64,000 nt of DNA. It comes from Propionibacterium sp. (lineage in GTDB: Bacteria; Actinomycetota; Actinomycetes; Propionibacteriales; Propionibacteriaceae). Positions 9,424 through 17,411 of the stretch are shown here, in pieces; the stretch's first letter is position 1; each line of letters begins with the position of its first letter. Below the pieces are notes generated by a model that saw only the letters and a list, made by a program, of their open reading frames with translations, ran no database searches and had not been told where the DNA came from. The stretch lies in contig DUOB01000151.1 of the NCBI GenBank assembly GCA_012839035.1, forward strand, positions 1-64,000, given 5' to 3'. The position numbers and the translations under genes were made by a program.

Positions 9424-10061
9424 CCGACACCGCCCATCGCACGGCCACGGCCGAACGCAAGACCTCGGAGTCCGGTGTCCGGGTCCGGGTCAATCTGGAC
9501 GGCTCGGGGGAGTCCTCGGTCAGCACCGGAGTCGGGTTCTTCGATCACATGCTCACGTCGCTGGCCCGGCATTCGCTGATCGATCTCGACATCGAGGCGA
9601 GCGGGGACGTCTGGATCGACGCGCACCACGTCGTGGAGGACACCGCGATCGTGCTCGGCCAGGCGCTGCGGGAGGCGTTCGGTGACAAGCGCGGCATCCG
9701 CCGGTTCGGGGACGCGCTCGTGCCGCTGGACGAGGCGCTCGCCCAGTGCGTGGTGGACATCGCCGGCCGCCCGTATTGCGTGCACACCGGCGAGCCCGAG
9801 GCCCAGGCCTATGCCCTGATCGGCGGCGGCCCCTGGCCCGATGGCAGACCCGGCACGCCCTATGTCGGGTCGATGACCCGGCACATCGTCGAGACGCTCG
9901 CCTTCAACGCCGGCATCTGCGTCCATCTGACGCTGCTCGCCGGCCGGGACCCGCACCACATCGTGGAGGCCCAGATCAAGGCCCTGGCCCGGGCGCTGAG
10001 GATCGCCGTCGAGCCCGACGGCCGCATCGCCGGTGTGCCCAGCACGAAGGGCGCCCTGTGA
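9420..10061 (+). CDS. hisB: Imidazoleglycerol-phosphate dehydratase
   Basis: Manganese-dependent enzyme that dehydrates imidazoleglycerol phosphate to imidazole-acetol phosphate. 213 residues, the monofunctional form without the phosphatase domain found in enterics. The metal-binding His/Glu repeats are clear: [26 protein letters not shown] and DPHHIVEA. The ATG overlaps the hisC stop (ATGA) and the end overlaps the hisH GTG start (GTGA). Assignment is certain. Confidence 0.97.
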   Translation: MTDTAHRTATAERKTSESGVRVRVNLDGSGESSVSTGVGFFDHMLTSLARHSLIDLDIEASGDVWIDAHHVVEDTAIVLGQALREAFGDKRGIRRFGDALVPLDEALAQCVVDIAGRPYCVHTGEPEAQAYALIGGGPWPDGRPGTPYVGSMTRHIVETLAFNAGICVHLTLLAGRDPHHIVEAQIKALARALRIAVEPDGRIAGVPSTKGAL

Positions 10062-10678
10062 GCGTGAGCCGTCGTGTGGTCGTGCTCGACTACGGCTCCG
10101 GAAATCTCAGATCGGCATGCCGTGCCCTCGAACGGGCGGGTGCGGACGTGGTGCTGTCCTCCGACACGGCCGACACCGGCCGGGCGGACGGTCTGGTCGT
10201 GCCAGGGGTCGGCGCCTATGCCGCATGCATGGCGGGACTGCGCGGGATCGGCGGTGACGACGCCATCCGTGCCCGGGTGGCCGCCGGCCGACCCGTGCTG
10301 GGGATCTGTGTGGGTTTCCAGGTCCTTTTCGAGGAGGGCCATGAACACGGTGTGCGGTCCGCCGGCTGCGGGGTGCTGCCCGGCAGAGTTGATCGGCTCA
10401 CCGCCCGCCGGCTGCCCCACATGGGCTGGAACACGGTGGCTGCAGCGGAGGGGTCACCGCTCTTCGGCGGAGTGACGGATCAGCGGTTCTATTTCGTGCA
10501 CTCCTATGGCGTTCACGCCACGGCCGCGGATCGGACCACCTGGTGTGAACACGAGGGCGACCGTTTCGTCGCGGCGGTCGAACAGGGCTGCGTGAGCGGG
10601 ACCCAGTTCCATCCGGAGAAGTCGGGCGGCGCCGGGGGACGGTTGCTCCGGAACTGGGTCGCGACGCTCCGCGGCTGA
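10058..10678 (+). CDS. hisH: Imidazole glycerol phosphate synthase, glutaminase subunit
   Basis: Class I glutamine amidotransferase that supplies ammonia to HisF. 206 residues from the GTG at 10058, which overlaps the hisB stop; another GTG lies two codons on. The catalytic cysteine is in [13 protein letters not shown], and the His-Glu pair is in TQFHPEKSG near the C-terminus. [10 protein letters not shown] near the N-terminus is typical. In most actinobacteria hisA (priA) and hisF follow at once. Here the next plus-strand gene of the pathway, hisA, is almost 6 kb away, and hisF is not in the window. Confidence 0.96.
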   Translation: MSVSRRVVVLDYGSGNLRSACRALERAGADVVLSSDTADTGRADGLVVPGVGAYAACMAGLRGIGGDDAIRARVAAGRPVLGICVGFQVLFEEGHEHGVRSAGCGVLPGRVDRLTARRLPHMGWNTVAAAEGSPLFGGVTDQRFYFVHSYGVHATAADRTTWCEHEGDRFVAAVEQGCVSGTQFHPEKSGGAGGRLLRNWVATLRG

Positions 10679-10680
10679 GT

Positions 10681-10709
10681 GTCCCCGTGCGTCACCCTCC
10701 GCCGGGGAC
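10681..10709. terminator. Possible bidirectional terminator after hisH
   Basis: GTCCCCG at 10681-10687 can pair with CGGGGAC at 10703-10709 across a 15-nt loop. It lies at the convergence of hisH and the minus-strand polysialyltransferase-like gene and overlaps the last codons of the latter. There is no U-tract, as is common in high-GC actinobacteria. Confidence 0.4.
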
Positions 10710-12038
10710 TCCGCGGATGGGTCCCATGAGGCGCTCCTCGAGTCGGCGCTCGATCGCGTACGCCGACCGGGCGGCCCGGCGCAAGGTGGGCGCCAAGCGG
10801 GTCTTGAGGGTCTGCCGGCCACCCGGCAGCCCGAGCTCGCCGAGCCGGACGGGCGGGAAGAACCGGGCCTCGGCCGCGCCGTGCTCCCACAGCCAGTCAC
10901 CCGCGGCTGCGCGCCGATGAGAGAGGACTTCCGGCTGCATCACGAACCCGACCGCCTCGATCAACCGGGCCACCTCCGGCACGCTCAACCGGGCGGGGGC
11001 CTCCGGGCCCGCGACGAGTGAATCGATGATGACCAGCGGGATGCGGTTGCTGTTGGGGAACGGTTTGAGCGCGGTGAGCAGTTGTTCGGTGCCGACCCGG
11101 ACCACCGGCAGCCCATAGAGAGCCTGGGCGGTCATCAGCGCGGTGGAGAAACACCCGACCACCAGACCGATGTCCGCACGGTCGAACAGGGTCTCGGCGA
11201 GGACCGGAGCGGTGAACACCTCGACGTCCGCGTTCAGTTCGGCGGCTCGCTCCAGCATGGGTCCGGCCAGCTCGGTCGGTGCCGTCGGGTGGGGCTTGAA
11301 CACGATCCGGTCGAAGCCCCGGCCGACGGCAGCCTCGAGCATCTGCGTGTGCAGGGCTTCCTCCTGCGCGTTGGTCATCAGGCCGAGCGGTGACAGATAC
11401 TGGCCGAGCAGAAGAGCCGTCCGGCCGGTCTGCCGCGGCAGCTCGGCGGTCGCGCCCAGCCCGGCCAGCACGGCCAGGAAGGGCTCGCTGGGGATGATCT
11501 GCCGCGTCACCCCGAACTCCTCGAGCAGCAGCGGCGCCAGCCCCGGCACCAGATCGAGGTGGAGCAGCCGTTCGATGCGGGAACCCACCTCGGAGAGGAT
11601 CTTGTTGCGGGTCGGCCCATAGCTCATGAGCCCATCGGCATAGACGTCAATCGAGGCCTGCGGGAACGACCACGCGAGGGATTGGGCGGGGGAGACCTGG
11701 ATCGATTCCACCACCAGGTGCACAGGTTCGTCGCACAGGTCCCACTGCAGCCGGAAATAGCGTTCCCACAACGGCATCTCCGCCTCCGACGGCAGCCAGG
11801 CCGACGGGTGCAGGGGCGCGATGGCCGCGTTGAAGGACACGACCTGATCGAACGGCTCCGCCAACGGGGTGAAGGCCGGGCTCTCGGCCAGGTCGGCCAC
11901 CGCCTCCGGGACCGCGGCGTTGTTGCTCACCACGAGCACCCGCTTGCCGGCGTCCGGGAAGAGACCTGCGTCCAGGGCGGCTTTGAGTGTCGCCAGACCG
12001 AACAGCGTCGATACCTCGAACAGGTGGGTGCGGGTCAT
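10692..12038 (-). CDS. Alpha-2,8-polysialyltransferase-family protein
   Basis: A 448-residue protein with the layout of bacterial polysialyltransferase-like (GT38/PF07388-type) enzymes. They transfer sialic-acid-like sugars from a CMP donor to surface glycans. The three motifs expected of bacterial sialyltransferases are present: an acidic-glycine motif DVYADGLMSY (about residues 131-140), the HP motif FKPHP (about 247-251) and a Ser/Thr motif GCFSTA (about 295-300). There is no signal peptide, so it should act in the cytoplasm or at the membrane face. It is the last gene of a three-gene minus-strand operon, overlapping the upstream glycosyltransferase by 4 bp. The acceptor, sugar and linkage cannot be deduced, so polysialic acid itself is not implied. 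Confidence 0.75.
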   Translation of the reverse strand: MTRTHLFEVSTLFGLATLKAALDAGLFPDAGKRVLVVSNNAAVPEAVADLAESPAFTPLAEPFDQVVSFNAAIAPLHPSAWLPSEAEMPLWERYFRLQWDLCDEPVHLVVESIQVSPAQSLAWSFPQASIDVYADGLMSYGPTRNKILSEVGSRIERLLHLDLVPGLAPLLLEEFGVTRQIIPSEPFLAVLAGLGATAELPRQTGRTALLLGQYLSPLGLMTNAQEEALHTQMLEAAVGRGFDRIVFKPHPTAPTELAGPMLERAAELNADVEVFTAPVLAETLFDRADIGLVVGCFSTALMTAQALYGLPVVRVGTEQLLTALKPFPNSNRIPLVIIDSLVAGPEAPARLSVPEVARLIEAVGFVMQPEVLSHRRAAAGDWLWEHGAAEARFFPPVRLGELGLPGGRQTLKTRLAPTLRRAARSAYAIERRLEERLMGPIRGVPGGG

Positions 12039-13021
12039 CGGGTTCTCCGTTCACGTTCGGCAGTGTCGGCCATCAATCGGGTGAGCCGGGCCCGGCGGTC
12101 GGGGGTCAACTGCGCCAGGGTGTCATCGAGCAGTGGCTGCGGGGCGCCGGCGAGCGAGCGCCCGAGCAGGAGGCGAAAGGTTCGTCGTACCTCCGGAGCG
12201 AACCGGTCCATCCGCCCCAGGTGGTGCAGCGTCAGCTCACACCACCGCCGCACGGCCTTCGGGAGGAACCGGTCCGCAGCCGGGTCCGCGGACACGATCC
12301 GGATCACCTGCTCCATGGCCGCGACGAAATCCAGTTGGGTCGAATCGGCCAGCCGGGTCAACGAACCGGGCTGATCCCGGTGGTAATGCACCCCCGCCAG
12401 CGCCGGCACCGAGAAGGACTCCGCACCCAAGTGCAGTTGCCAGATCCACGGCCGGTCCTCCGCCGTGCGCAGCTCATCCGGGAACCGCAGCGTTCCGGCC
12501 TCCGCGAGACTGCGGTGATAGGCGCCGGCCCAGGCGTACGGATAATCCACCGACGTCCGCTGACCCACCGGCAGGATCGCCTCGCGCGGTGCGGCGATGC
12601 GTCCGTCCCGGCACCCGGCCGGCACCCTCCGCAGCACGCGGGTGCGGCCGGTCACTTCGATGTGGTCGGTTCTGATCATGGGTACGCCGAGTCCGGCGAT
12701 CGCGTCCAGCAGGGCGGGAAAATAGTCGCGGGCGACCGTGTCGTCACCGTCGAAGAACGTCAGGTAGTCCGTCTCGACCAGCTCCACACCCGCATTGCGC
12801 GCCCCGGAGAGCCCGACGTTCTGGTCGAGGCGGTGCAGCCGAGCGCGGGGAAGGCGGGGGAGTGCGGCGGCGATCACGTCGGCGGTGGCATCGGGCGAGG
12901 CATCGTCGATGAACAACAACTCGATCCGCTCATCGATGGCGCGGGTCAGGCTTGCGAGGGTGAGGGGGAGCCGGTCAGCGAGCCGATAGCAGGGGATGAC
13001 GACGGTCATGGTCGGGGTCAT
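12035..13021 (-). CDS. Family 2 glycosyltransferase
   Basis: A 328-residue GT-A-fold glycosyltransferase. The N-terminus reads VVIPCYRLADRLP, followed by IDDASPDAT, GLSGARNAG and the metal-binding FFDGDDTV (DxD-type, near residue 92). No membrane helix is visible. It is a paralogue of the upstream gene: shared blocks include the DDASPD motif, the DGDD motif, RTDHI.(V/C)TGR, the ELRTAEDRP.IW block and the HY(H/R) D..GSLT block. ATGA overlaps join it to both neighbours. It probably adds a sugar to the same glycan as the polysialyltransferase-like enzyme. Start at 13021; an internal ATG at 13009 is also possible. Confidence 0.85.
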   Translation of the reverse strand: MTPTMTVVIPCYRLADRLPLTLASLTRAIDERIELLFIDDASPDATADVIAAALPRLPRARLHRLDQNVGLSGARNAGVELVETDYLTFFDGDDTVARDYFPALLDAIAGLGVPMIRTDHIEVTGRTRVLRRVPAGCRDGRIAAPREAILPVGQRTSVDYPYAWAGAYHRSLAEAGTLRFPDELRTAEDRPWIWQLHLGAESFSVPALAGVHYHRDQPGSLTRLADSTQLDFVAAMEQVIRIVSADPAADRFLPKAVRRWCELTLHHLGRMDRFAPEVRRTFRLLLGRSLAGAPQPLLDDTLAQLTPDRRARLTRLMADTAERERRTR

Positions 13022-14025
13022 CGGGGGCCTCTGGGCAGGGGTGCGAGGGAGAGTACGCGGGCTGCCCGGCGCAGCGACTCAACCGCCTGGCGCCGGCTCT
13101 CGGGCATGGCCTTGATCACTGCGGCAAGCTCGTCGGGATCGGCGGTGTCGAGCAGACCCGCGGCCTCCACGGTGAACCGGGCCCGCAGGGCCGGGGTGAA
13201 CCGGGACCGGTGCTGCCAGTGCCACGCGAACAGGCCCGCCCAGGTGCGCAGCACCTTGGTCCGGAACCGATCCGCCTCCGGGTCCGCGGCGACGATCTCC
13301 CCGACCTGCCGCATGGATTCGGTCACGGCGAGCTGCCGGACGTCGCCGGTCTGGGTGAGCGATCCCGCGACGTCCTGCCGGTAGTGCACCCCCACCGTGC
13401 GGGCAATGGTGAATTGCGGCACCGACAGATGCAGTCGCCAGATCGACGGCCGGTCCTCGGCGGTGCGCAACTCCGGGGGATAGCAGACATATCCGGCCGT
13501 CGCGAGGCGCCGGTGATAGACACCCGACCAGGCGTGGGCGAAATCCACGGAACTGGTGCGCGCCGAGAGGATGGATTCCCGGGGCACACCGACCCGGCCG
13601 GCCCGGTTGACGTCGGGGATCCGGACGAGGACACGCTGGCGTCCGGTGCACTGGATGTGATCGGTGCGGACCCAGTCGACGCCCAACCCCAGCACCTCGT
13701 CGAGCAGCGCCGGATAGTAGCCCTTGGACACCCAGTCATCACCGTCCAGGAAGGTGAACCAATCGGTGTCGAGTTCGGCCAGGGCCGCCATCCGGGCACC
13801 GGCGAGTCCCTGGTTCTCCGGCAGGATCAGGACCCGCGCACCGGGGAGGGAGCGAGCGGCCCGGTGCAGTCGTTCCGGGGTGTCATCGGGCGAGGCATCG
13901 TCCACGAGAAGAAACGTGATGCGTGGATCGCTCGACCAGCGGAGACTGGCAAGAGCATCCTCGGCCAGGGGGCCCAACCGGAAGAAGTTCACCACCACGG
14001 TGAGCAGCGGGTGTGCAGTGGCCAT
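13018..14025 (-). CDS. Family 2 glycosyltransferase
   Basis: A 335-residue glycosyltransferase, paralogous to the next gene in the operon. GT-A motifs are LLVDDASPDDT, GLAGARMAA and TFLDGDDWV, with a conserved ELRTAEDRPSIW block further on. The start is put at the ATG at 14025 (MATAHPLLTVVVNFF) and not at upstream in-frame codons, because the -10-like hexamer TAGGGT ends exactly 7 nt before it, leaving no room for a ribosome site or a longer protein. It is the first gene of the minus-strand arm of the glycan cassette, divergent from the neuB-like gene. Confidence 0.85.
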   Translation of the reverse strand: MATAHPLLTVVVNFFRLGPLAEDALASLRWSSDPRITFLLVDDASPDDTPERLHRAARSLPGARVLILPENQGLAGARMAALAELDTDWFTFLDGDDWVSKGYYPALLDEVLGLGVDWVRTDHIQCTGRQRVLVRIPDVNRAGRVGVPRESILSARTSSVDFAHAWSGVYHRRLATAGYVCYPPELRTAEDRPSIWRLHLSVPQFTIARTVGVHYRQDVAGSLTQTGDVRQLAVTESMRQVGEIVAADPEADRFRTKVLRTWAGLFAWHWQHRSRFTPALRARFTVEAAGLLDTADPDELAAVIKAMPESRRQAVESLRRAARVLSLAPLPRGPR

Positions 14026-14032
14026 GGACGCC

Positions 14033-14038
14033 ACCCTA
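14033..14038 (-). promoter_or_regulatory. -10 element (TAGGGT) for a leaderless glycosyltransferase mRNA
   Basis: Read on the minus strand, TAGGGT is followed by 7 nt and the ATG at 14025. It fits the TANNNT pattern shared by other leaderless genes here and would drive the minus-strand operon of the glycan cassette. Confidence 0.5.
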
Positions 14039-14077
14039 GTGGGGGTCCTCCGCCGGAGGATCACGGTGGGCTACGTG

Positions 14078-14083
14078 TAGCCT
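14078..14083 (+). promoter_or_regulatory. Possible -10 element (TAGCCT) before the neuB-like gene
   Basis: TAGCCT lies 32 bp before the ATG at 14116, with a purine-rich ribosome site (GAGAGGGAAG) in between. Together with the minus-strand element at 14033-14038 it forms a compact divergent promoter region of about 90 bp that would co-regulate both arms of the cassette. Confidence 0.4.
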
Positions 14084-14115
14084 TTCGAGGCGAGCGGTCG
14101 ATGGGAGAGGGAAGC

Positions 14116-15051
14116 ATGAGCACAGGTGAGAGCAAGGTCCGGATGTTCGGCGAACGCCCCGTCGGGCCGGGCCACCCCGTCTATGTGACGGGTGAGATCG
14201 GCATCAACCACAACGGCGACCTGGACAACGCCCTGCGGCTCATCGACGCTGCCGTGCATGCGGGCGCGGACGCCGTGAAATTCCAGAAGCGCACCCCGGA
14301 GATCGCCACCCCGCGCGACCAGTGGGACATCGAGCGAGACACGCCCTGGGGCCGTATGCCCTATATCGACTATCGGCACCGGGTCGAGTTCGGTGTGGAG
14401 GAATACAGCCGCATCGACGAATACTGCAAGGCCCACAACATCGCGTGGTTCGCGTCACCGTGGGACACCGAGGCCGTTGACTTCCTCGAACAGTTCGATC
14501 TCCCCGCCCACAAGGTCGCCTCCGCATCGTTGACCGACGATGACCTCCTGCGCACGCTGCGGGCCACCGGCCGCACCGTGATCCTCTCCACGGGCATGTC
14601 GACCCCCGCCCAGATCCGGCATGCCGTCGAGGTGCTCGGCAGCGAACAGATCCTGATGTGTCACTCCACGAGCACCTATCCGGCCAAGCCGGAGGAGCTC
14701 AACCTGCGCATGATCAACACACTCAACGCCGAATACCCCAACGTGCCGATTGGTTATTCGGGTCACGAGACCGGTCTGCAGACGACGCTCGCCGCTGTGG
14801 CATTGGGCGCGGTCTTCATCGAACGCCATATCACTCTGGACCGCGCCATGTGGGGTTCGGACCAGGCCGCGTCCGTCGAACCGGGCGGCCTGGAGCGCCT
14901 CGTCCGCGACATCCGCGTGATCGAGAAGGCGCTGGGCGACGGGGTCAAGAAGGTCTATGACTCCGAGCTCGGGCCGATGAAGAAGCTCCGCCGGGTCCCG
15001 GGCGTGATCGCCGAGGGCGGCGACGACCACATCAACACCCCGCGCGTCTGA
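14116..15051 (+). CDS. NeuB-type N-acylneuraminate (nonulosonate) synthase
   Basis: The family condenses phosphoenolpyruvate with a six-carbon amino sugar to make a nine-carbon nonulosonic acid such as sialic or legionaminic acid. 311 residues. Motifs: GEIGINHNGD (about residue 26), DAVKFQKRTP, the FASPWD block, STGMSTPAQI, CHSTSTYPA, GYSGHETG and GAVFIERHITLD followed by GSDQAAS. The TIM-barrel is complete, but the protein stops soon after VPGVIAEGGDD and lacks the usual C-terminal SAF (antifreeze-like) domain of full NeuB proteins of about 340-360 residues. Good start: GAGAGGGAAG before the ATG. The sugar made is unknown; no CMP-nonulosonate synthetase or epimerase gene is in the window. 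Confidence 0.85.
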   Translation: MSTGESKVRMFGERPVGPGHPVYVTGEIGINHNGDLDNALRLIDAAVHAGADAVKFQKRTPEIATPRDQWDIERDTPWGRMPYIDYRHRVEFGVEEYSRIDEYCKAHNIAWFASPWDTEAVDFLEQFDLPAHKVASASLTDDDLLRTLRATGRTVILSTGMSTPAQIRHAVEVLGSEQILMCHSTSTYPAKPEELNLRMINTLNAEYPNVPIGYSGHETGLQTTLAAVALGAVFIERHITLDRAMWGSDQAASVEPGGLERLVRDIRVIEKALGDGVKKVYDSELGPMKKLRRVPGVIAEGGDDHINTPRV

Positions 15052-15054
15052 GCC

Positions 15055-16011
15055 GTGGGCGGCACCCTGGGCTTCGTCGAGAGTCCGGCCCAGCTGCTGA
15101 ACGTCGTGGAGTGGGGCGCCGCCACCGCGGCGGACATTCACATCGTCGTGCTGGGCCCCGGGGATCCGGGGACGAGGTTCCAACTTCACCGGCTGTCGGA
15201 GCTCGTACGCCGGGATGGCTTCCGGGTCACGTGGGCCGAGGTGCGCGGCGGGGCGCGGTCAGCAGGCGTGCTGGCGCGCTGGACCCGGCAGGTGCGGGTC
15301 GCGGACACGGTGGTCCTCGGTGATCCGTACGCCGCCTTCTCCCACCTCCTGATCTCCGCAGCCCCACCGGATCTGCGTCTCGTCGTCGTCGACGACGGCA
15401 CCGCCACCCTGCGCTATGCGGAGCAGTGGGCCGATGGCACCGAGCTGCGGCGGTGGCATGTGGCCCGGCGCACGAGCGCCCACCGGATCGTCGGCCACCG
15501 CGCCGAACGGCTCCTCGGCCGACGCAGTGATCGGGTCGAGCTGTTCAGCGCCATGCCCCTGGACACCGAGCTGCCGGTCACCCGCAACGCCTATGCCTGG
15601 GTCCGGTCCCGTTTCGGCCCGCCGCGGCTCCTCGACGGAACCGACCTGATGGGCAGCTCGCTGGTGGAGACCGGCGTGGTGGCCCCGGAGGCGTACCTCC
15701 GGGGGATCGAACGCCTCATCGCCGACCGGGCGGTGGCCCGCTATCTGCCCCACCGCCACGAGAGCCGGGAGAAACTGGTCGCGATCGAACGTCTGGGTGT
15801 ACGCATCGTGCGTCCCGACCTGCCGATGGAGGTCTTCGCCCGCAAGGGCCCGCTCGGGCACTGCATCCTGTCGTTCCCCTCGACCGTGCTGCACACGCTG
15901 CCCCTGGTCCTGGGCGACGTGCCGGTCACGATCGAGGCACTGGCCGTCGATGATGACTGGTTTGTCGCTGATGCCCGCGCCGAGGAACGGGCCTTCATCC
16001 ACGGGATCTGA
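15055..16011 (+). CDS. Putative sialyltransferase-like protein
   Basis: A 318-residue protein without signal peptide or membrane helix, starting at a GTG 3 bp after the neuB-like stop and so surely in the same operon. I do not recognise a named family with certainty, but it carries the order of motifs expected in bacterial sialyltransferases: FVESPAQLLN at the N-terminus, VVVDDGTATL (acidic-acidic-Gly, about residues 110-119), YLPHRHES (HP-like, about 230-237) and SFPSTVLH (Ser/Thr motif, about 273-280). With a NeuB-type synthase just upstream and a polysialyltransferase-like gene nearby, a CMP-nonulosonate-dependent transferase is the most economical reading. This is inference from motifs and context. 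Confidence 0.55.
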   Translation: MGGTLGFVESPAQLLNVVEWGAATAADIHIVVLGPGDPGTRFQLHRLSELVRRDGFRVTWAEVRGGARSAGVLARWTRQVRVADTVVLGDPYAAFSHLLISAAPPDLRLVVVDDGTATLRYAEQWADGTELRRWHVARRTSAHRIVGHRAERLLGRRSDRVELFSAMPLDTELPVTRNAYAWVRSRFGPPRLLDGTDLMGSSLVETGVVAPEAYLRGIERLIADRAVARYLPHRHESREKLVAIERLGVRIVRPDLPMEVFARKGPLGHCILSFPSTVLHTLPLVLGDVPVTIEALAVDDDWFVADARAEERAFIHGI

Positions 16012-16058
16012 GGACTGGCAGGCTGGGCTCCAGGATGCCGAACACGAGGAGGAATCCA

Positions 16059-16547
16059 GTGCCCGAGCCCACGATCCAGCAGTTCTATGACGATGATCTC
16101 GCCCAGTGCTTCGGTTGCGGAGTCGCCAATGCGGCCGGCCATCACTTCGGCACGCGCTGGCTGCCCGACGGCCGCACCGAGACCCGGTTCACGCCGAAGC
16201 CGGAGCACACCGCCATTCGGGGCTTCGTGTATGGCGGGATCGTCGCCAGTCTCATCGACTGCGCCGGCACCGGCAGCGCGGCGCTCGCCGCCGGCCGCGA
16301 ACGGGGCGTGGACGCCGCCACCCAGGGGGCGTTGCGTTTCGTGACCGGCACCCTTGAGGTGCGGTATGAGCACCCCACCCCCATGGGGCCCGTGCTCGTC
16401 TGCACCGGGACCATCACCGAGGTGCGCGGCCGCAAGGTCACGGTCGAACTCGTCGTTTCCGCCGACGGTGTGGACGTTGCGCGTGGGCGGGTGATCGCGC
16501 TGGAGGCTCCCGGAACGATGAGTGTTCCCCAGCCCACCGACTCGTAG
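16059..16547 (+). CDS. PaaI-type hotdog-fold thioesterase
   Basis: A 162-residue hotdog protein. FGCGVANAAGHHFG and RGFVYGGIVASLIDCAG are typical of PaaI/YiiD-like acyl-CoA thioesterases, the Asp in the second block being the usual catalytic position. The start is set at the GTG at 16059, preceded by GAGGAGG with 6-nt spacing, and not the upstream in-frame ATG at 16035, which has no ribosome site. It sits between the glycan cassette and hisA on the same strand. It may belong to neither, and could instead be linked to the acyl-group genes further downstream. Substrate unknown. Confidence 0.8.
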   Translation: MPEPTIQQFYDDDLAQCFGCGVANAAGHHFGTRWLPDGRTETRFTPKPEHTAIRGFVYGGIVASLIDCAGTGSAALAAGRERGVDAATQGALRFVTGTLEVRYEHPTPMGPVLVCTGTITEVRGRKVTVELVVSADGVDVARGRVIALEAPGTMSVPQPTDS

Positions 16548-16580
16548 GGGAATGCACCGGGGCCGTGTCGGTGACTTCGA

Positions 16581-16586
16581 TAACAT
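16581..16586 (+). promoter_or_regulatory. -10 element (TAACAT) of a leaderless hisA promoter
   Basis: TAACAT ends 6 nt before the GTG start at 16593, with no ribosome site between. It gives hisA its own promoter, needed because the glycan cassette separates it from hisDCBH. Confidence 0.55.
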
Positions 16587-16592
16587 GCCGGA

Positions 16593-17411
16593 GTGGATTC
16601 CTTGACGTTGCTGCCGGCGGTTGATGTGAAGGGCGGCCAGGCCGTCCAACTGGTCCAAGGGGTGGATGGCACCGAGAAGGTGTTCGGCGACCCCATCAAG
16701 GCGGCACGCCGCTGGCAGGACGGCGGTGCGGATTGGCTGCACGTGGTCGATCTGGATGCCGCCTTCGGCCGGGACAACAACCTTGACGTGATCCGTCGCC
16801 TGATCGAGGAGACCGACCTGCAGGTCGAACTCTCCGGCGGCATCCGCGACGATGCCAGCCTCGAGCGGGCCCTCGCCACCGGCTGCACCCGGGTCAACAT
16901 CGGGACCGCCGCGCTCGAGAACCCCGAATGGTGCGAGCAGATCATCGCCCGACACCGGGACCGGATCGCGATCAGCCTGGACGTCAAGGGGGACAAGCTC
17001 GCCGCACGGGGCTGGACCTCCGAGGGCGGCAATGTGTTCGAAACCCTGGCGCGCCTCGATGCCGCGGGCTGTCGTCGTTATGTCGTCACGGACGTGGCGT
17101 CGGACGGCATGCTGACCGGGCCCAACTATGAGGTGCTGGGCGCGATTTGTGCGCGCACCGAGAGCCCCGTCGTGGCTTCGGGGGGAATCTCCACGCTCGA
17201 GGACCTGCGTCGCTTGCGGGGCCTTGTGCCGATCGGCATCGAAGGTGCGATTGTGGGTACGGCGCTCTATGTGGGCAACTTCACCCTGGCCGAGGCGCTC
17301 GCGGTGGCGCGCGGCGACGACAGCGCCGCCCGGAACGAGGATCCGCACGGTGCCGACAGGAACGACCAGGACCAGACCGATGAGGACGAGAAGGATGAGG
17401 ATGCCAGGTGA
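16593..17411 (+). CDS. hisA: Phosphoribosyl isomerase (HisA/PriA)
   Basis: TIM-barrel isomerase of the fourth step of histidine synthesis (ProFAR to PRFAR). In actinobacteria the homologue PriA often also does the TrpF reaction of tryptophan synthesis; whether this one does cannot be told without a genome check for trpF. Catalytic Asp in [10 protein letters not shown] (about residue 10), [10 protein letters not shown], the second Asp region in [15 protein letters not shown], and ASGGIST. The barrel ends near residue 242. The remaining about 27 residues are strongly acidic and Asp/Glu/Gln-rich ([14 protein letters not shown] at the end), unlike the normal family. The stop overlaps the next gene by GTGA. 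Confidence 0.93.
   Translation: MDSLTLLPAVDVKGGQAVQLVQGVDGTEKVFGDPIKAARRWQDGGADWLHVVDLDAAFGRDNNLDVIRRLIEETDLQVELSGGIRDDASLERALATGCTRVNIGTAALENPEWCEQIIARHRDRIAISLDVKGDKLAARGWTSEGGNVFETLARLDAAGCRRYVVTDVASDGMLTGPNYEVLGAICARTESPVVASGGISTLEDLRRLRGLVPIGIEGAIVGTALYVGNFTLAEALAVARGDDSAARNEDPHGADRNDQDQTDEDEKDEDAR

Noticed and set aside
12133-15051. Long plus-strand frames opposite the two glycosyltransferases
   Set aside because: They are antisense to two well-supported GT2 genes. Only the part from 14116, which is the NeuB-like protein, has real motifs.
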